Shown: positions 60,823 to 64,000 of the stretch, piece by piece
How positions within the stretch are numbered: position 1 is the stretch's first letter
How the letters are laid out: every line of letters starts with the position of its first letter
NCBI GenBank assembly: GCA_902555435.1
Contig: CACDRL010000001.1
Location: 67,758 to 131,757, forward strand
Length of the DNA: 64,000 bases
Direction: 5' to 3'
Source of the DNA: an uncultured Pelagibacteraceae bacterium
GTDB taxonomy: Bacteria > Pseudomonadota > Alphaproteobacteria > Pelagibacterales > Pelagibacteraceae
The notes under the pieces: generated by a model
What the model was told of the DNA's origin: nothing
The model's input: the letters and a program-made list of their open reading frames with translations, nothing else
The model's database searches: none
Translations under genes and position numbers: made by a program

Positions 60823-63037
60823 CTAATGGTTTTCCAGTTGTAAGAGTGTGTTTAATTCTATCCTGAGTTTGTTTAGTTTCTATCAATCTCATAAAAGAAT
60901 CTAACTCTAATTTGTAAAGATCATCTTCTGATAAAGTTTTGTCTAAATTTGTATCACCGCCACTTAAAACATTTGCTAGTTCTGTTCCAACATGCATTCC
61001 GTGATCTAAAATAATTTTTTCATTATATAATTTATCTAAAACTTTAATCATCTTCTCTTTCAAAGGTTTGCCAGATAGATTAAATTTACATTCTTCTGGA
61101 GGAACAAAATCATTATTTTGATAGATAAGTTTTCTAGCCTCCTCAAAAAGACTGTTTCTATTCATGATTTTTTTATCTTCAGATTTTAAATATTTTAAAG
61201 GCTCTGCTTCTACAGGTGATGTTGCAGTTTTTGCGTATCCAATAATATCAAATACTTTCAAAGGAGCATAATCAGGATCAGATTTTGCTTCATCAGTTTG
61301 TGACCATCTCCAAAGCATTTCTTTACATCCACCTCCAGCAGGCACTAATCCAACAATTGTCTCTACTAGACCAACCACAATATTTGTGTGTGATGCAACA
61401 AAGTTACTTTGAACTAAAACTTCAAAACCACCACCTAATGTAAGACCAGAAGGCGCAGACACTACTGGGTACTTAGAGTATTTTAATGTTTTGCAAGTAT
61501 CTTGAAAATATTTAATAAATTTTTCAATAGATTTGAAATCACCCTTATCTGCAAAATTCATCGTATAACTTAAATTCACGCCTGCAGAAAATTGCATACT
61601 TTCATTCATAACAATAAGCGGTTTATCAGTTGCATTTTTTAATGCGTCCATCGAGTCGTAATCTAGTGCACAAGCTTTTGTGGTAAATTCAACAATATTA
61701 AAATCCTTAAAACGGTAAATTTCTGCAGAATTATTTTTATCTACTTTTATTGCTAATGGTCTAATTTTTCCTAGTGTTTCAATATCAGTGTAAAGTTGTC
61801 TTTCTCCATAAAAGTTTTCATCTTTTGATTTCGATAAATTTTCTAAAAATTTATTGTTTTCAAAATTATCTATTCTTGAAAAAAAATTTTCAACCCCAAT
61901 TGATTTTAACATTTCAAAAGGACCCATTGCCCAATTAAAACCAAGCCTCATTGCTTCATCTATATCGTTGAACTTATCTGTAATTCCCGGAACTAAAGAA
62001 GATGCATATTTTATTATTTTAGAAATTACTCCCCAGGCATATTCTCCATATTTATCTTTTCGATTAATTAAATTATTTATATTTACAGTCTCAACCCCTA
62101 AATCTACTTTTTTTGAAGTTGTGTATTCACCTGTTTCTAAATTAATGGCTTCTAATATTTTCTGGTTTCCACTTTTATTCATTCTATAAAAACCACCTTT
62201 TCCTTTACGTCCAGTGTAACCAGTATCAATTAATTTTTTTACTAATGGAATTTCTTTTGCAACTATTTGAAATTCATCATTTTCAGAAAGTTCTTTAATA
62301 AAACTTTTTAAAACATCAGCCATCAAATCAATTCCGATTAGGTCATATAAGCCAAAAACTCCTGTTTTAGGTATACCCATTGGTCTTCCAAATACTGCAT
62401 CAGCTTCTTCAATAGACAATTTCATTCTAAATGCTTCGGTCATTGCTACCTGCATTGCATAAACACCTATTCTATTTCCCAAAAAACCAGGTGTATCATT
62501 ACAAACAATAGCACCTTTACCTAATTCAATTTCACAAAATTTTTTAAGAGAATTAATTTTATTTAAATCATTATTCTCATTCTTAACAATTTCTAACAAT
62601 CCCATGTATCTAACTGGATTAAAGAAATGAGTTATGCAAAAATCTTTTTTTTCTTCCTCAGTTAATTTTTCTGACAAAACTTTTATTGGGATAGATGATG
62701 TATTTGACGAAACAATTGCTCCCTGTTTTCTATTCTTAAATATTTTTTCATAAATATTGTGCTTTATATCAATTCTTTCAACAACAGCCTCAACAACCCA
62801 ATCAGCTTCTTTCACTACATCAAAATTATCATTAATGTTCCCAACTTTAATATTTTCTATTTTAGTTTTATCTAAAAGTAACGGGGGTCTTGATTTATGA
62901 ATTCTATCTCTAGCTTTTTCAGATATTTCTGTTGTTAAATCTAGAAGGGTTACTGGTACATTGGCATTGCAAAGGTGTGCTGCAATTCCACTGCCCATAG
63001 TACCAGATCCGATAACAACTACTTTTTTTATATCCAT
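60815..63037 (-). CDS. 3-hydroxyacyl-CoA dehydrogenase / enoyl-CoA hydratase fusion (FadN-like)
   Basis: A 740-residue beta-oxidation protein. The NAD-binding domain is N-terminal (VVVIGSGTMGSGIAAHL, 7-23; CITHFFNPVRYMGLLEIV) and the crotonase domain is C-terminal (YSKYPVVSAPSGLTLGGGFE; VETIVGLVPAGGG). This is the order of FadN-type enzymes, opposite to FadB/FadJ. It would convert enoyl-CoA through 3-hydroxyacyl-CoA to 3-ketoacyl-CoA. It is divergent from the thiolase gene that completes the cycle. Confidence 0.9.
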   Translation of the reverse strand: MDIKKVVVIGSGTMGSGIAAHLCNANVPVTLLDLTTEISEKARDRIHKSRPPLLLDKTKIENIKVGNINDNFDVVKEADWVVEAVVERIDIKHNIYEKIFKNRKQGAIVSSNTSSIPIKVLSEKLTEEEKKDFCITHFFNPVRYMGLLEIVKNENNDLNKINSLKKFCEIELGKGAIVCNDTPGFLGNRIGVYAMQVAMTEAFRMKLSIEEADAVFGRPMGIPKTGVFGLYDLIGIDLMADVLKSFIKELSENDEFQIVAKEIPLVKKLIDTGYTGRKGKGGFYRMNKSGNQKILEAINLETGEYTTSKKVDLGVETVNINNLINRKDKYGEYAWGVISKIIKYASSLVPGITDKFNDIDEAMRLGFNWAMGPFEMLKSIGVENFFSRIDNFENNKFLENLSKSKDENFYGERQLYTDIETLGKIRPLAIKVDKNNSAEIYRFKDFNIVEFTTKACALDYDSMDALKNATDKPLIVMNESMQFSAGVNLSYTMNFADKGDFKSIEKFIKYFQDTCKTLKYSKYPVVSAPSGLTLGGGFEVLVQSNFVASHTNIVVGLVETIVGLVPAGGGCKEMLWRWSQTDEAKSDPDYAPLKVFDIIGYAKTATSPVEAEPLKYLKSEDKKIMNRNSLFEEARKLIYQNNDFVPPEECKFNLSGKPLKEKMIKVLDKLYNEKIILDHGMHVGTELANVLSGGDTNLDKTLSEDDLYKLELDSFMRLIETKQTQDRIKHTLTTGKPLVN

Positions 63038-63142
63038 AATCAGTAAACTTTTATTGAATTAATCAAAAACTTGAAATAAGACAAATTTCCTGATTAATTA
63101 AAATGGTAAGCTATATAAATTAACACAATATTAAAGAGAAAA

Positions 63143-64000
63143 ATGTACAATTCAGTAATAGTTGGTTACTCCAGGTCCCCTTTTGCAATGGCAAATAAAG
63201 GGAAATTAATAGATGTAAAACCAGTTTATTTACTAGCTGAAGTAATTAAAAACCTTGTTTCACAATCAAAGATTAATCCAAAAGAAATTGATGATGTTGT
63301 TATAGGATGTGCTTTTCAGGTTGGTGAGCAGTGTTTTAATATTGGAAGATTAGTAACTTTTTTATCAGACTTAGATATGAGAGTTCCAGGTATGTCCGTA
63401 GATAGATGGTGTGGATCCTCTATGGAAGCAATTCATATTGCTGCTGGAAAAATAGCAATGGGATCAGGTAAGATATTTATTTGTGGAGGGGTAGAAAGTA
63501 TGACAAGAGTAAGAACTGGATTTGACCCTTTGCCTTATCCTTATTCGGATGAAGAAAAACAAAATCCACATTTATATTTATCAATGGGAATTACTGCAGA
63601 GAATGTTGCAAAAAAATATAATATTTCAAGAACAGAGCAACAAAAGTTCTCTTTAGAAAGTCATAGAAAAGCAAATGAAGCACAACAAAAAGAAAAATTT
63701 ATAAGCGAGATTACCAAGATAGGTGATTGTGAAACAGATGAAAATATTAGACCTAATAGTACAATGGAAAAATTAGATAATTTAAAGTTAGCATTTGATC
63801 AGAATGGAACTGTAACAGCCGCAACTGCCTCTCCCTTAACTGATGGCGCTGCTGTAACTTTAATATGTGAAGAAAATTTTGCTAAAGAGAATGGTTTGGA
63901 AATTTTTGGAAGAATAAAATCTACAGCTGTTGAGGGATGTGATCCAAATTATATGGGATTAGGTCCAATTTCAGCTACCAAAAAAGCTTTGGAAAGAGCT
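63143..64000 (+). CDS. fadA: Acetyl-CoA acyltransferase (thiolase), truncated by window end
   Basis: The open frame from ATG at 63143 runs past the window end, giving 286 visible residues. The catalytic cysteine is in SVDRWCGSSMEAIHIAAG (Cys90). ICGGVESMTRV and the TAATASPLTDGAAV segment are thiolase signatures. The C-terminal catalytic CxG motif lies outside. It cleaves 3-ketoacyl-CoA. It is divergent from the FadN-like fusion, with a 105-base AT-rich gap holding both promoters. Confidence 0.93.
   Translation, partial: MYNSVIVGYSRSPFAMANKGKLIDVKPVYLLAEVIKNLVSQSKINPKEIDDVVIGCAFQVGEQCFNIGRLVTFLSDLDMRVPGMSVDRWCGSSMEAIHIAAGKIAMGSGKIFICGGVESMTRVRTGFDPLPYPYSDEEKQNPHLYLSMGITAENVAKKYNISRTEQQKFSLESHRKANEAQQKEKFISEITKIGDCETDENIRPNSTMEKLDNLKLAFDQNGTVTAATASPLTDGAAVTLICEENFAKENGLEIFGRIKSTAVEGCDPNYMGLGPISATKKALERA

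Noticed and set aside
1-64000. tRNA, rRNA, CRISPR arrays, transposons, prophage, origin
   Set aside because: I looked through all intergenic gaps and found no cloverleaf, no regularly spaced repeats, no transposase or integrase and no DnaA-box cluster.

Overview
The window looks like a piece of a SAR11-clade (Pelagibacterales, Candidatus Pelagibacter-like) marine alphaproteobacterial chromosome. The base composition is strongly AT-rich, Lys/Asn/Ile codons are A/T-ended, and genes abut or overlap by a few bases. There are no insertion sequences, phage genes, rRNA, tRNA or CRISPR arrays that I can see. The gene set is typical of this clade: methylated-amine and one-carbon catabolism, osmolyte ABC transporters, and a lone cold-shock gene. 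No gene-free stretch exceeds 300 bases.

Layout. 1-3724: end of a YIP1-like membrane protein, then a tight minus-strand cassette (an M19-dipeptidase-like protein lacking several metal ligands, an unrecognised 553-aa protein, a DUF3726 protein and a 55-aa four-cysteine protein). 3817-8729: purE-purK-GNAT, a CspA-family gene with a perfect palindrome in its leader, an Asp/Glu racemase, an unknown protein, a small lipoprotein and a DMT transporter. 8730-15652: soxB-D-A-G (sarcosine oxidase or N-methylglutamate dehydrogenase) divergent from fhs. 15644-23907 (minus): a carbohydrate-type ABC transporter (ATPase, binding protein, two permeases), a GH63-like glycoside hydrolase of the glucosyl/mannosylglycerate-hydrolase type, an iron alcohol dehydrogenase and a glutamine amidotransferase.

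23989-48326 is the metabolic core. It holds tmm (trimethylamine monooxygenase), gpsA and glpK downstream of a ProVW-type ABC transporter, a MORN protein and its partner, the binding protein proX, then tdm (TMAO demethylase; DUF1989 plus GcvT). After these come a small winged-helix-like protein, an FAD amine oxidoreductase, a glutamine-synthetase-like enzyme, a three-gene N-methylglutamate-synthase-like set (mgsABC), amt, gmaS, a diaminopropionate-ammonia-lyase-like PLP enzyme and a photolyase. Together with soxBDAG and fhs this covers most of TMA -> TMAO -> DMA -> MMA -> gamma-glutamylmethylamide -> N-methylglutamate -> glutamate plus formaldehyde/THF-C1. The DMA-to-MMA step has no obvious known enzyme here, and the FAD oxidoreductase is my candidate.

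48328-64000 is mostly housekeeping: YjbQ, ZapE, a cupin-like protein, a BamB-like propeller, a YfgM-like protein, aconitase, a LysE exporter, CsaA, an M20 deacetylase (argE-like), an aldehyde dehydrogenase, an agmatinase-family ureohydrolase, a predicted secreted metallopeptidase with a cyclophilin, a FadN-like beta-oxidation fusion and the start of a thiolase. All functional calls come from reading the protein sequences without database searches.
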